Below, piece after piece: positions 24,981 to 34,251 of a stretch of 64,000 nt of DNA; position 1 is the stretch's first letter; the number at the start of each line of letters is the position of its first letter. Origin of the DNA: Eubacteriaceae bacterium CHKCI004. Its GTDB lineage: Bacteria; Bacillota; Clostridia; Lachnospirales; Lachnospiraceae. Location of the stretch: assembly GCA_900016875.1 (NCBI GenBank), contig FCNR01000066.1:1-64000 (forward strand), read 5' to 3'. The notes under the pieces were generated by a model. The model searched no databases. It saw only the letters and a program-made list of their open reading frames with translations, and was not told where the DNA came from. The position numbers were made by a program, and so were the translations under genes.

Positions 24981-25015
24981 AAAAACCCCGGAAACCGCGT
25001 AGTTCCGGGGTTTTT
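24981..25015 (-). terminator. Terminator after rpsI
   Basis: AAAAACCCCGGAA (24981-24993) and TTCCGGGGTTTTT (25003-25015) form a symmetric terminator that works on both strands. It lies about 20 bases after the rpsI stop codon and marks the outer limit of the ICE. Confidence 0.85.
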
Positions 25016-25033
25016 GACCACTTTTGATAAAGT

Positions 25034-25426
25034 TTAGCGCTTGCTGAACTGCGGAGCGCGACGGGCAGCCTTGAGGCCGTATTTCTTTCTCTCTTTCATA
25101 CGTGGGTCACGAGTAAGGAATCCGGCTTTCTTTAATACCGGACGGAACTCTGGGTCTGCTTCCAGAAGAGCTCTTGCGATACCGTGACGGATTGCGCCAG
25201 CCTGTCCTGTGTAGCCGCCGCCGTGTACGTTTACTAATACGTCAAATTTATCTGCTGTGGATGTTAACTCTAATGGCTGACGTGCGATAACTTTTAATGT
25301 GTCAAATCCAAAGTAATCATCCATGTCTTTCTTATTGATTGTTACTTTTCCTGTTCCTGGCATAAGGTAAACTCTTGCAACACTGCTTTTTCTTCTACCA
25401 GTTCCGTAATATCTTGTAGTAGCCAC
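25034..25426 (-). CDS. rpsI: 30S ribosomal protein S9
   Basis: The 130-residue protein of normal length has [19 protein letters not shown] at the start and the universal basic tail ending QFSKR, which reaches the P-site tRNA. It is cotranscribed with rplM (18 bases apart). The ICE lies directly beyond its terminator; the gene itself is intact. Confidence 0.98.
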   Translation of the reverse strand: MATTRYYGTGRRKSSVARVYLMPGTGKVTINKKDMDDYFGFDTLKVIARQPLELTSTADKFDVLVNVHGGGYTGQAGAIRHGIARALLEADPEFRPVLKKAGFLTRDPRMKERKKYGLKAARRAPQFSKR

Positions 25427-25444
25427 TTACTTTTCCTCCTTAAA

Positions 25445-25879
25445 TTAATACTTGATTTCTAACTCTTTTGGCTGCTGTGCAGCGTGTTTGTGATCTGGAC
25501 CAGCATATACATAAAGCTTTCTGTACATCTGTCTTCCAAGAGGTCCTTTAGGAAGCATACCTTTTACGGCAAGTTCAAGAACTTGTTCTGGTTTCTTAGC
25601 CAGTTTCTCTTTTAATGTGGTTTCTTTCATTCCACCAACGTAATCGCTGTGATGGTAGTAGATCTTCTGGTCTAATTTCTTACCAGTTACTTTGATCTTG
25701 TCAGCGTTTACGATAATTACATAATCACCGCAGTCCATGTGTGGTGTGAAGATCGGTTTGTTTTTTCCTCTTAAAACTTTAGCAACTTCAGATGCTAAAC
25801 GTCCTAATGTATGTCCTGTAGCGTCAACTACATACCAGTCTCTTGTGATGGTAGATGGGCTAGCCATAAAACTTTTCAT
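25445..25879 (-). CDS. rplM: 50S ribosomal protein L13
   Basis: The 144-residue protein ([56 protein letters not shown]) matches L13. The start follows AGGAGGAG; upstream extension of the frame is leader RNA. L13 binds 23S rRNA early in assembly, and in Firmicutes it represses its own operon through the leader. Confidence 0.97.
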   Translation of the reverse strand: MKSFMASPSTITRDWYVVDATGHTLGRLASEVAKVLRGKNKPIFTPHMDCGDYVIIVNADKIKVTGKKLDQKIYYHHSDYVGGMKETTLKEKLAKKPEQVLELAVKGMLPKGPLGRQMYRKLYVYAGPDHKHAAQQPKELEIKY

Positions 25880-26034
25880 GAGTCTGTCTCCTCCTGTTAA
25901 AATCTGAATCAATCTTGTACGGAATGTGACTTCCTGGCTGTCCGGACCCTCCATCACATTCAAATCCTGCCTGTGCAGGTCTATGAAAAAAATGCATCCC
26001 GGGGCTTTGAGACGCATTTATTCGCATATCACAG
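25880..26034 (-). ncRNA. rplM-rpsI mRNA leader (probable L13-binding leader)
   Basis: About 155 bases lie between the promoter and rplM. A stem AATGTGA/TCACATT encloses a GGGTCCGGACAGCC part. Firmicute L13 operons often carry an L13-responsive leader here; a covariance search was not possible, so the class is inferred. Confidence 0.45.
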
Positions 26035-26040
26035 TTAGAT

Positions 26041-26069
26041 ATTATATAATATCCCGCCGGGCGTGTCAA
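26041..26069 (-). promoter_or_regulatory. Promoter of rplM-rpsI
   Basis: Consensus TTGACA (26064-26069) and TATAAT (26041-26046) separated by 17 bp on the minus strand. Confidence 0.85.
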
Positions 26070-26188
26070 CGAATTTTTTCAGGATATTTTATCTTTTTTC
26101 GCTGTGCATCCGCCCGGCCGGCGGCATGAATTTTTATATTTTATATCGTAGTGCAATGTTATATTGTATCCGGATTGCCGGAGCACTC

Positions 26189-27025
26189 TCATCCGGCATA
26201 CATACTTTCTTTAATCAGCGGACCATTTTTGAGGGAACGTTTCGGCGACTTCACCCATCCGGTCCTGCCGTTGGTGAGCTTCACTTTAAAGCGTACCCGG
26301 GAACCATTCACATAACATTTCTCCACCCGGAATTTCTGCCCTTTATTTACCCGGATTTTCTTTTTGGAAGAAGTGGCAGATTTGTGCAGCCAGAAAGACT
26401 TTCTCGCTGTTACCTTTTTCCCGCGGCCGTATTTGTAATTTTTGTAGACTTTTACTTTTCCGTATTTCGTCACAGGAGCCAGCCGCCCATTTTTATACTG
26501 ATAAGTATATTTCAAATCAATCCCTGCAAACGCCTGGGACATGGAAAAGAGTTTTACTTTCAGACGATTTCCGGACACTTTAAGAACTTCTCCGGTATTA
26601 TGTGAACCATATCTAAAAAATGTCTGAAAATCCAATAACCGATTCAGCTTTCCATCGCCATAGACATATAAGGCGCACGGACCGTCTCCATTATCTCCCT
26701 GCAGATAGACGTATACGATAACCGTTCCATCCTGAAGCGTATATAGTTTGACATAATCCTCATAAAAATAATAGTCATGGGTTAAATAAATGGCCTCCTG
26801 TCCGTTGATCATAATAGAAAAATTATCGTATCCAATGGATGTCGTCTGTCTTTTTCTGATTTGAATGGTATCATTCACCCCATCTCCGGTGATGTCATAG
26901 CTAGTATAATAGCTTCCCGTGAGATCCACTTCCTGCGGGTTTGCCGCCTGCGCGTTTCTGGCAGGCAGAAGACAGAACAAAAATACAAGCGCCAGCATAC
27001 TGCTAAAAATCCAGCTTTTTTTCAT
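26189..27025 (-). CDS. Secreted SH3-like domain protein
   Basis: The 278-residue protein has a signal peptide (MKKSWIFSSMLALVFLFCL, cleavage near AQA-AN). An FG-GAP-like start with a calcium-type loop (YDITGDGVNDTIQI) and a beta-rich middle follow. The bacterial SH3-like C-terminal part (KSFWLHKSATSSKKKIRVNKG, then GRTGWVKSPKRSL) probably contacts the cell wall. Its place between truA and rplM breaks a widely kept gene order; it has its own promoter. Exact role unknown. Confidence 0.75.
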   Translation of the reverse strand: MKKSWIFSSMLALVFLFCLLPARNAQAANPQEVDLTGSYYTSYDITGDGVNDTIQIRKRQTTSIGYDNFSIMINGQEAIYLTHDYYFYEDYVKLYTLQDGTVIVYVYLQGDNGDGPCALYVYGDGKLNRLLDFQTFFRYGSHNTGEVLKVSGNRLKVKLFSMSQAFAGIDLKYTYQYKNGRLAPVTKYGKVKVYKNYKYGRGKKVTARKSFWLHKSATSSKKKIRVNKGQKFRVEKCYVNGSRVRFKVKLTNGRTGWVKSPKRSLKNGPLIKESMYAG

Positions 27026-27078
27026 AAAGAATTCCTCCCGTTCATTTTTCTTTTGGTCAAACCGTAAGATTCTCTTTC

Positions 27079-27107
27079 ATTTTATCATACGCCGTTTGAC
27101 CAGACAA
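27079..27107 (-). promoter_or_regulatory. Promoter of the SH3-like gene
   Basis: TTGTCT (27102-27107) and TAAAAT (27079-27084), 17 bp apart on the minus strand, about 55 bases before the start codon. Confidence 0.55.
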
Positions 27108-27140
27108 TACATAGGGCAGTGATATCCCGACGCCGTGAAT

Positions 27141-28013
27141 CTACAGATATTCAATTTTTTTCAGAAATAATCCCTTGGCCGGGGCGGTCTCCCCAGCCCG
27201 GGTTCTGTCCCGGCTTTCCAGGATTTCTTTCACATATTCCGGCGGCCAGCCATGAAGTCCGACTTTGATCAGAGTGCCGCTGATGATACGTACCATGTTA
27301 TAGAGGAATCCTTCGCCTTCCACGCGGATGACGATGTCCTGCGGATGAACATTTTCAGGCTTATTTTCATGAGCAGACATTTTGTCAGGCTGCCGTTCAT
27401 CGCACAAGTCGATGCTCCCCTGTTTTCCCCTGATTTGTCCTGTTGCAGTTTCCGTCAAAGAAAGTGCTCTGTCTGAAAAACGCTCTTCCACTGTGATTCC
27501 AAGCACTGTCCGCACCGTGGTCTTTACCTGAGTCTGGGCGGCGCAGAAACTTTTGAAATCATGGGTTCCCACCAGGTACTGTCCCGCTTTATTCATAGCC
27601 GCAACATCCAGTTGATGCGGCAGCCAGTGGCTGTACAGTCTTCTGGTCGGCAGCGGAGTCCGTCCGGTCTGGATATGATATTCATAAGTTTTTCTTGTAT
27701 CGCAGTATCTGGGATGGAAATCATCTGACACCTGACAGGAATCCACGATGCGGATATCCTCCGGCAGGCGGGGATTTAATGCAAAGAGCAGTTTATCCCC
27801 CGGTATCGGCGTGCCGGAATCAAAAACTGCCACATTGCCGAAGGCATGAACCCCGGCGTCCGTCCGGCTGGCTCCGATCACTTGGATCTCTTCTCCGGTG
27901 AGCCGGCTCAAAGCTTTATTCAGTTCTCCTTCTATGGTCGGAACACCGGGCTGAATCTGCCAGCCGCAGTAGCCGGTTCCATCGTAGGCGACAGTGAGTT
28001 TAAATCTCTTCAT
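27141..28013 (-). CDS. truA: tRNA pseudouridine(38-40) synthase TruA
   Basis: The 290-residue protein has TruA motifs: VAYDGTGYCGWQIQPG, the catalytic aspartate in GASRTDAGVHAFGN, and FLYNMVRIISGTLIKVG near the end. At about residues 200-225 it has an extra hydrophilic stretch (CDERQPDKMSAHENKPENVH) longer than in most TruA. It modifies positions 38-40 of tRNA anticodon arms. It follows ecfT by 13 bases, as in many Firmicutes. Confidence 0.96.
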   Translation of the reverse strand: MKRFKLTVAYDGTGYCGWQIQPGVPTIEGELNKALSRLTGEEIQVIGASRTDAGVHAFGNVAVFDSGTPIPGDKLLFALNPRLPEDIRIVDSCQVSDDFHPRYCDTRKTYEYHIQTGRTPLPTRRLYSHWLPHQLDVAAMNKAGQYLVGTHDFKSFCAAQTQVKTTVRTVLGITVEERFSDRALSLTETATGQIRGKQGSIDLCDERQPDKMSAHENKPENVHPQDIVIRVEGEGFLYNMVRIISGTLIKVGLHGWPPEYVKEILESRDRTRAGETAPAKGLFLKKIEYL

Positions 28014-28026
28014 GGAAATCTCCTCT

Positions 28027-28830
28027 TTAAGCTATCCAGAATCCGCATACGATCATTATCACCACATATAAGAGCAGAATTCCGTAAGCAATAAAATCAT
28101 TTCTTCTATATATAAGCGGTTTCAGTTTGGTCCGGCCTTCTCCGCCGCTATAGCAGCGGGCGTCCATGGCGAGAGCCAGGTCGGAGGCCCGGCGGATAGC
28201 TGAGATGAACAGCGGTACCAGTACGGGCAGAAGTTTTCTTGCCCGCTGGAAGATATTTCCGGATTCCAGGTCGGCGCCCCGGGACATCTGCGCTTTCATG
28301 ATCTTATCAAGTTCCTGCGTGAGAATCGGGATGAACCGCAGGGCGATAGATATCATCATGGAAAGCTCGTGGATTGGTATGTGCAGGCGCTGAAGAAATC
28401 CCAGAGATTTTTCCAGACCGTCGGTGAGTTGGTTTGGCGTGGTGGTAAATGTCATGATGGATGAACCCATGACAAGATATACGAGACGCACCACAAGATA
28501 GAAGGATATCCAGATGCCTTCCTGGGTGATTCTAACCGGCCCTGCCTCAAAGAGAACTGTGCCCGGCGTACACAGCAGGTTCACGATCGCAGAAAAGCAG
28601 ATAATGATAAACAACGGTTTTACTCCACGTATTACCATAGAAAACGGCACTCTGGACATGACGATGACGCTGCCCAGAAAAAGAGTCGCCACAATAAGTC
28701 CCAAAACAGATCTCGGGAAAAACAGAGTAATCACAAACAGCAGGGTACCCGCCAGTTTCACCCGCGGATCCAGCCGGTGCAGAGGAGAATCCGCCTTATA
28801 ATATTGTCCTAAAGTCATTTCTCGAAGCAT
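28027..28830 (-). CDS. ecfT: ECF transporter transmembrane subunit EcfT
   Basis: The 267-residue membrane protein has LGQYYKADSPLHRLDPRVKL at the start and the two cytoplasmic Ala-Arg-Gly coupling motifs of the family (QMSRGADLES, AMDARCYSGGEGRT). EcfT links the two ATPases to exchangeable substrate-binding S components for vitamins and metals. The gene overlaps ecfA2 by 16 bases. Confidence 0.95.
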   Translation of the reverse strand: MLREMTLGQYYKADSPLHRLDPRVKLAGTLLFVITLFFPRSVLGLIVATLFLGSVIVMSRVPFSMVIRGVKPLFIIICFSAIVNLLCTPGTVLFEAGPVRITQEGIWISFYLVVRLVYLVMGSSIMTFTTTPNQLTDGLEKSLGFLQRLHIPIHELSMMISIALRFIPILTQELDKIMKAQMSRGADLESGNIFQRARKLLPVLVPLFISAIRRASDLALAMDARCYSGGEGRTKLKPLIYRRNDFIAYGILLLYVVIMIVCGFWIA

Positions 28831-29741
28831 TGGTGTTCCTCCAAAATACGTGCGGCCAGCTCTTCTACCGTCAGCGGGATTTTTCCGCGTGTTTTTGTCT
28901 GCATCGTCTCCCCGGCTGCCGCACCGTCTCTGATGTCCGCGCCGGACGAATTCCTAAAGTATCCTCCGGCTGTAAGACGATTGTAGAATTGCAGAGACTG
29001 GGGTATGGCAAGGCCCATATCTTTTAGTTCCTTTTCTCTTGAAAAAACCTTTTCTGTAGTGTCGTCCATGACAAGCTGTCCGCGGTCCATGACCAGAACT
29101 CGCCGGGCGTTTTCTGCCACGTCGTCCATATCATGAGATACGAGCAGAATAGTGATATTTTCTTTCTCATTGAGATATTTCAGCAGGGAGAAAAGATTTT
29201 CTTTTCCCTTTCCATCCAGACCTGCCACCGGTTCATCAAGAATGAGATATTCTGGTTCCATGGCGAGGATGCCCGCCAGTGCCACCCGCCGTTTCTGTCC
29301 GCCGGAGAGCGCAAAGGGCGATGCCGTCTCCAGTTTCGGCGAGATGCCCGCCAGCTCCATAACTTTTCTCGCTTTTTCCTCACAGGTCTGCTGATCAAAT
29401 CCCATATTCTTCGGGCCGAAAACAATGTCTTTTAAGACGGTTTCCTCAAAAAGCTGGTATTCCGGGTACTGGAAACAGAGAGCCACCTTCTGCCTGAGCT
29501 TTTGCAGTGAAAACTTCCCGTCAAACACATTTTCACCGTCAAAATAATATTCTCCGCTCATGGGCCTGAGCAGACCGTTCAGGTGCTGGAGAAGAGTGGA
29601 TTTGCCGGAACCGCTGTGTCCGATCAACGCCGCGTATTCTCCCTTTTCCAGGGAGAAACTGATGTCCCGGATGGCGTATTGTTTTTCTTCCTGCCACTGA
29701 TCTTTATATTGATAACTGATATTTTTTAAAACAATTCCCAT
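28815..29741 (-). CDS. ecfA2: ECF transporter ATPase EcfA2
   Basis: The 308-residue ATPase has Walker A GHSGSGKSTLL, signature FALSGGQKRRVALAG, Walker B YLILDEPVAGLD and the switch histidine LLVSHDMDD. The C-terminal part is longer than usual, with a stretch after residue 250 (YFRNSSGADIRDGAAAGETM) before the EELAARILEE ending. It pairs with EcfA1. Confidence 0.95.
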   Translation of the reverse strand: MGIVLKNISYQYKDQWQEEKQYAIRDISFSLEKGEYAALIGHSGSGKSTLLQHLNGLLRPMSGEYYFDGENVFDGKFSLQKLRQKVALCFQYPEYQLFEETVLKDIVFGPKNMGFDQQTCEEKARKVMELAGISPKLETASPFALSGGQKRRVALAGILAMEPEYLILDEPVAGLDGKGKENLFSLLKYLNEKENITILLVSHDMDDVAENARRVLVMDRGQLVMDDTTEKVFSREKELKDMGLAIPQSLQFYNRLTAGGYFRNSSGADIRDGAAAGETMQTKTRGKIPLTVEELAARILEEHQCFEK

Positions 29742-29829
29742 AATTATTTCCTGTCAAATGTACAGGGCTGCCGATATAAAATATCTGGCTCTTTCATCAA
29801 TCGGCCCTGTTTGGTTTTCTATCCGTCTC

Positions 29830-30708
29830 TCATGAATTATCTTGTTCAATATTTCCCGGTCCGGATTGCAGCAGAAATTCTTCCAGCGCTCTGCCGTCCT
29901 GAATCTCCGCCGGTATATCCATACCGCCCTGCCGCAACAGGAAAAGGAGTTCTTTGTCAAATGGCAGAGAAATACCCAGCGCCCGGATGGCGTCCGCCTG
30001 TTCCCAGAGTTGCTCCGGACGTCCCTCCATGGCAACCTGACCTTCGTTCATCACATAAATGTAATCCGCATGCTCCACTTCTTCTATATGATGAGTGATG
30101 TAGATGACAGTGATGCCCTTATCCCGGTTTAAGTGACGGATGGCGTCCAGCACTTCTTTTCTGCCTCGCGGATCCAGCATGGCGGTTGGCTCGTCGAAAA
30201 CGATACATTCCGGTTCCATGGCGAGGATACCCGCAATGGCAACCTTCTGCTTCTGCCCGCCGGAGAGGCTGCCCGGAGACTTTTCCCGGTAAGCTGTCAT
30301 CCCTGTTGCCTCCAGAGCCTCGGCGATTCGAGTCCAGATCTGCTCTGTTGGCACGCCAAGATTCTCCGGACCAAAGGCAACGTCTTCCTCAACCAGATTG
30401 CCGATGATCTGGTTATCCGGATTCTGGAACACCATCCCCGCAGTCCTTCGGATTGGAATAATATTTTCCGGTCGGGAGGAATCCATATTTTTTATAAAAA
30501 CAGTTCCCCCGGAGGGCTGCAGAAGCGCCGTCAACTGTCTGGCCAGAGTGGATTTACCGGAACCGTTATGTCCCAGAATACCTACAAAATCTCCTTTTTT
30601 TATGGAGATGGACACGTCATCGAGGACAGTCTTCTCTTCCGGGGCTTCCTGATTTTCCGTATAAGTCTTATATTTAAAAATTAAATTTAATGTCTCTATT
30701 ATTTTCAT
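29830..30708 (-). CDS. ecfA1: ECF transporter ATPase EcfA1
   Basis: The 292-residue ATPase has Walker A GHNGSGKSTLA, signature GSLSGGQKQKVAIAG, Walker B CIVFDEPTAMLDPRG and ITHHIEEVE. The start chosen (MKIIETLNLIFKY) matches the family; a longer frame runs into the rplQ terminator. The ribosome site is weak. It begins 25 bases after that terminator, so expression must come from readthrough or an overlapping promoter. Confidence 0.93.
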   Translation of the reverse strand: MKIIETLNLIFKYKTYTENQEAPEEKTVLDDVSISIKKGDFVGILGHNGSGKSTLARQLTALLQPSGGTVFIKNMDSSRPENIIPIRRTAGMVFQNPDNQIIGNLVEEDVAFGPENLGVPTEQIWTRIAEALEATGMTAYREKSPGSLSGGQKQKVAIAGILAMEPECIVFDEPTAMLDPRGRKEVLDAIRHLNRDKGITVIYITHHIEEVEHADYIYVMNEGQVAMEGRPEQLWEQADAIRALGISLPFDKELLFLLRQGGMDIPAEIQDGRALEEFLLQSGPGNIEQDNS

Positions 30709-30732
30709 ATTTATCTTACTATATATTAAACG

Positions 30733-30762
30733 ACAAAAAAGGAGACCGCCGTAACAGTCTCC
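30733..30762 (-). terminator. Terminator after rplQ
   Basis: On the minus strand GGAGAC-tgttacggcg-GTCTCC is followed by TTTTTT. It closes the rpmJ-rplQ operon. Confidence 0.85.
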
Positions 30763-30778
30763 TCCGATCATTTATACC

Positions 30779-31315
30779 TTATACTAATTCGATGATAACT
30801 TCCAGAGCAGCGTCACCTTTACGCTGTCCAATTTTGACGATTCTTGTGTAACCACCGTTACGTCCTGCGTATTTTGGACCGTACTCGTCAAAAATCTTCT
30901 GTGCTAAATCGATTTTCTTTGTATTTGCTTTTCTTCCTTTTGCTTCAGCCGGAACCTCTGTTACAGGATATAATACCTTTAACATCTGACGTCTTGCATG
31001 AAGTCTGGAAGGCAGATCTTTTTTGATTTCTTTCTCAACAGTGTCGTATACAGTAACTTTCTTACCGTCTACAACTTCTTTTACTCTCTTGCCGTCTTTA
31101 TCTTTTTTGGCAACCTTTGCCTGAACCTTAACAACTTCGTAGTTATCTTTCTCTTTTACGCCCAGTGCAATCAGACCTTCTGCAATTTTACGAATCTCTT
31201 TTGCCTTTGCCTCTGTTGTACGAATCTTTCCATGATACAGTAACTGTGTTACCTGATTACGTAATAATGCTTTTCTCTGATTGGATGTTCTGCCTAATTT
31301 TCTGTATTTTGCCAT
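30779..31315 (-). CDS. rplQ: 50S ribosomal protein L17, extended form
   Basis: The 178-residue protein has the L17 start MAKYRKLGRTSNQRKALLRN and the conserved end GYTRIVKIGQRKGDAALEVIIEL. Most bacterial L17 have about 115-130 residues; the extra 50 lie in the middle as a charged insert (KVQAKVAKKDKDGKRVKEVV...). Lachnospiraceae commonly have such long L17. It is the last gene of the alpha operon. Confidence 0.96.
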   Translation of the reverse strand: MAKYRKLGRTSNQRKALLRNQVTQLLYHGKIRTTEAKAKEIRKIAEGLIALGVKEKDNYEVVKVQAKVAKKDKDGKRVKEVVDGKKVTVYDTVEKEIKKDLPSRLHARRQMLKVLYPVTEVPAEAKGRKANTKKIDLAQKIFDEYGPKYAGRNGGYTRIVKIGQRKGDAALEVIIELV

Positions 31316-31416
31316 TGTAATGGACCTCCTGTTTATTTTTCGCCATGCTTACTTCACCTTCAGCCTAGGCGGGTCTATTGTCTGCTCCTGAACCGCTTCT
31401 CCGGCACAGGAAATAT

Positions 31417-31432
31417 ATCGGCAAAAGCCGAT
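31417..31432 (-). repeat. Hairpin between rpoA and rplQ
   Basis: ATCGGC-tttt-GCCGAT on the minus strand, directly after the rpoA stop. No long T-run. Possible processing or stabilising hairpin. Confidence 0.5.
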
Positions 31433-31435
31433 TAT

Positions 31436-32395
31436 TTACTCTTCGCTTGAGTTGAGGGAAAGACCCAGCTCTTTTAATTTAGCCAGCACCTCTTCCAAAG
31501 ACTTCCGTCCAAGGTTACGAACCTTCATCATGTCTTCCGGAGTCTTGTTGGTCAACTCTTCTACTGTATTAATACCTGCTCTCTTCAGACAGTTGTAAGA
31601 ACGAACGGATAATTCCAGCTCGTCAATGTTCATCTCCAGAACTTTGTCAACCGGATCCTGAGCGGTCTCAACCATAACCTCGGCAACCTTTGCATTTTCA
31701 GATAAATCGATGAAAAGATTCAGGTGCTCGCTCAGTACCTTTGCAGCCAGACTCACTGCTTCATCCGGAGCCAGTGTTCCGTTGGTGAAAACATCCAGAG
31801 TCAGCTTGTCAAAGTCTGTAATCTGTCCGACACGAGTATTCTCTACTGTCAAGTTTACTCTCTCGACCGGTGTATAGATAGAATCCACTGCAATTACATC
31901 AATGGACTGGTCTTCTGTTTTGTTTTTGTCTGCTCCAACATAACCGCGGCCTTTTGTGATTGTCAGCTCCGCTTCAAAATGACTGTCTGCACCGCCGCTT
32001 AACGTTGCGATGACCAAATCCGGATTGATAATCTCGATGTCACTGTCAACCTGAATGTCAGCAGCTGTGACAACACCTTCACCGCTGAATTCAATAAAAG
32101 CGCGCTTCGGCTCATTGGAAGAGCTGTTGTTTTTGATGGCCAGCTCTTTGATATTCATAATGATTTCAGTGACATCCTCTTTTACACCCGGAATGGAACT
32201 GAACTCATGCAGGACGCCTTTGATCTTCACTGCACTGACAGCTGCCCCCGGTAATGAGGATAACATGATTCTTCTTAAGGAGTTACCTAAAGTTGTGCCG
32301 TAACCTCTCTCCAGCGGTTCCACCACAAAACGACCATATTTATTGTCTTCTGAAATTTCTGCTATTTCAATTCTTGGTTTTTCGAAATCAAACAC
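31436..32395 (-). CDS. rpoA: RNA polymerase alpha subunit
   Basis: The 319-residue protein has the N-terminal assembly domain ([23 protein letters not shown]) and the C-terminal DNA- and activator-binding domain ([42 protein letters not shown]). The likely start is the GTG at 32393-32395 ([13 protein letters not shown]), 8 bases after AAGGAGGG; an ATG eight codons upstream overlaps this ribosome site. Confidence 0.97.
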   Translation of the reverse strand: MFDFEKPRIEIAEISEDNKYGRFVVEPLERGYGTTLGNSLRRIMLSSLPGAAVSAVKIKGVLHEFSSIPGVKEDVTEIIMNIKELAIKNNSSSNEPKRAFIEFSGEGVVTAADIQVDSDIEIINPDLVIATLSGGADSHFEAELTITKGRGYVGADKNKTEDQSIDVIAVDSIYTPVERVNLTVENTRVGQITDFDKLTLDVFTNGTLAPDEAVSLAAKVLSEHLNLFIDLSENAKVAEVMVETAQDPVDKVLEMNIDELELSVRSYNCLKRAGINTVEELTNKTPEDMMKVRNLGRKSLEEVLAKLKELGLSLNSSEE

Positions 32396-32435
32396 GAATG
32401 GGACCCTCCTTTTGGACAAACTTCAATACATACCA

Positions 32436-32467
32436 CAATTGAATGCCTGAAAACAGGCATCCAATTG
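32436..32467 (-). repeat. Hairpin between rpsD and rpoA
   Basis: CAATTG-g-ATGCCTG, a 4-base loop, then CAGGCAT-t-CAATTG: 13 paired bases with one mismatch. No T-run follows. It may slow, process or protect the mRNA between the two genes. Confidence 0.55.
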
Positions 32468-32480
32468 GAAGAATCATTAA

Positions 32481-33074
32481 TTATTTGGAATATAACTCGA
32501 CGATCAATGTCTCATTGACAGGTACATCAATCATGTCTCTGGAAGGAAGTTCTTTTACGCTTCCTTTGAAGTTCTCCAGGTCAGCGTCTAACCAAGCCGG
32601 TACTAAGATACCATCTGTTGCTTCAGCGATGTCTTTGTATCTCTGCATTGTCTTTTTGTTTTCTTTTACTTCGATAACATCGCCAACACTTACTCTGTAG
32701 GACGGAATGTTTACACATTTGCCGTTTACAAGGATGTGTTTGTGGCCGACAACCTGTCTTGCTTCTCTTCTTGTTCTCGCAAATCCCATACGGAATACGA
32801 TGTTGTCAAGTCTTGTCTCAAGGAGAACCATCAGGTTAGTACCTGCAAGACCCTGCATTCTCTCAGCCTTTGCATAGTAGTTTCTGAAAGGTTTCTCTAA
32901 TACACCGTAAATGAATTTTGCTTTCTGTTTCTCACGCAGCTGAAGACCGTACTCGCTGATCTTTCTGCTGGAACGAACTAACTTTCTGTTGGATTTTTTA
33001 TTCACGCCCAGATATACAGGATCCATATCTAAAGACCTGCATCTCTTCAGGACTGGAGTTCTATCAATTGCCAT
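32481..33074 (-). CDS. rpsD: 30S ribosomal protein S4
   Basis: The 197-residue protein has the S4 N-terminal domain without the zinc cysteines seen in some species, and the S4 RNA-binding domain (LDNIVFRMGFARTRREARQVVGHKHILVNG). S4 nucleates 30S assembly. It lies in the usual rpsM-rpsK-rpsD-rpoA order. Confidence 0.97.
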   Translation of the reverse strand: MAIDRTPVLKRCRSLDMDPVYLGVNKKSNRKLVRSSRKISEYGLQLREKQKAKFIYGVLEKPFRNYYAKAERMQGLAGTNLMVLLETRLDNIVFRMGFARTRREARQVVGHKHILVNGKCVNIPSYRVSVGDVIEVKENKKTMQRYKDIAEATDGILVPAWLDADLENFKGSVKELPSRDMIDVPVNETLIVELYSK

Positions 33075-33095
33075 TCTAACTTACCTCCTATCAGA

Positions 33096-33491
33096 CTAGA
33101 CTCTTCTTCTCTTTGGTGGACGGCATCCGTTGTGTGGTACCGGAGTAACGTCTCTGATGCTTGTTACTTCAAGACCGCATGCCTGAAGGGCACGGATTGC
33201 TGCCTCTCTGCCTGAACCTGGTCCTTTTACCATAACTTCTACAGTCTTTAAGCCGTGGATAACTGCTGCTTTTGTAGCTGCTTCCGCTGCCATCTGCGCT
33301 GCGTATGGTGTGGACTTTTTGGAGCCTCTGAAGCCCATCTCTCCTGCGCTTGCCCAGGAAATCGCATTACCTTCAGAGTCAGTTAATGTTACAATTGTAT
33401 TATTAAAGGATGACTGAATATGTGCCTGTCCATGCTGGATATTCTTTTTGACACGTTTTTTCGTCACCTTTTTTGCGACTTTCTTTGCCAT
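33096..33491 (-). CDS. rpsK: 30S ribosomal protein S11
   Basis: The 131-residue protein has [16 protein letters not shown]-type and [10 protein letters not shown] ending, both standard for S11 of the 30S platform. The start follows GGAGGG. Confidence 0.97.
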   Translation of the reverse strand: MAKKVAKKVTKKRVKKNIQHGQAHIQSSFNNTIVTLTDSEGNAISWASAGEMGFRGSKKSTPYAAQMAAEAATKAAVIHGLKTVEVMVKGPGSGREAAIRALQACGLEVTSIRDVTPVPHNGCRPPKRRRV

Positions 33492-33575
33492 TGACGAAAC
33501 CCTCCTGTAGGTTATTAAATCTATAAAATATACTTAATCTCTTCTTTTATATATTCCTCATGCAGACATAAGGAT

Positions 33576-33598
33576 AGTGTGAAACATAATTTCACACT
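33576..33598 (-). repeat. Hairpin at the rpsM-rpsK junction
   Basis: AGTGTGAAA (33576-33584) and TTTCACACT (33590-33598) form a perfect 9-bp stem directly after the rpsM stop codon. The rest of the 106-base gap shows nothing clear. Confidence 0.5.
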
Positions 33599-33966
33599 TA
33601 TTTCTTCTTATTAGCAACTGTTTTTCTAGGACCTTTACGTGTTCTGGCATTTGTTTTTGTCTTCTGTCCACGAACCGGAAGTCCTTTTCTGTGACGGATA
33701 CCTCTGTAGCATCCAATCTCCTGCAGACGTTTGATGTTCATCGCGATCTCACGACGAAGATCACCTTCTACTGTGTACTCTGTGTTGATGATCTCGCTGA
33801 TGCGGCGAACTTCATCGTCTGTTAAATCACGTACACGTGTATCCGGATTTACATTTGCTGCTGCAAGAATCTTGTCAGCGCTTGTTCTTCCAATTCCATA
33901 AATATAAGTAAGACCAATTTCTACACGTTTCTCTCTAGGTAAATCGACACCCGAAATACGAGCCAT
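33598..33966 (-). CDS. rpsM: 30S ribosomal protein S13
   Basis: The 122-residue protein has [20 protein letters not shown] at the start, [12 protein letters not shown], and the tail [19 protein letters not shown] that reaches tRNA. Standard length. It is preceded by an unusually long, hairpin-rich spacer after rpmJ. Confidence 0.97.
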   Translation of the reverse strand: MARISGVDLPREKRVEIGLTYIYGIGRTSADKILAAANVNPDTRVRDLTDDEVRRISEIINTEYTVEGDLRREIAMNIKRLQEIGCYRGIRHRKGLPVRGQKTKTNARTRKGPRKTVANKKK

Positions 33967-34251
33967 GTGTGCACCTCCACTAAAAATCTTATTCGAATCA
34001 ATCCATCGTTACCGCAGTACGGTGAAATGACTAACGTGTCTCTCATCGAATGCTCTTTTCAAAATTCAAAATAATTCTCTTAAAATAAAATCGGTAAACT
34101 TCCGTTTACCGCAGCCGCTTATTTAAAAATATAATTGCCATGACGGTAGCAATGTCGTACAATACCCATCCCGGGTACCGTAACCAATGACACAACAAAA
34201 ATCAAGTATCTTCCTTAATCCCTGACCGCCTGGGCGGTGCCGAACTAATTC
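33967..34251 (-). other. Structured spacer between rpmJ and rpsM
   Basis: A 285-base gap without a gene. On the minus strand it holds ACCGCC-ca-GGCGGT (about 34224-34239) and CGGTAAAC-ggaa-GTTTACCG (34092-34111), the latter followed by ATTTTATTTT, which looks like a partial terminator. A leader that adjusts rpsM-rplQ expression is possible; S4-type feedback is known in other Firmicutes. Confidence 0.45.

Noticed and set aside
25034-25060. rpsI 3' end as the ICE attachment site
   Set aside because: rpsI is a known ICE target, but no second copy of its 3' end is visible and an intact terminator lies between gene and ICE. The other end of the ICE is outside the window, so this cannot be decided here.
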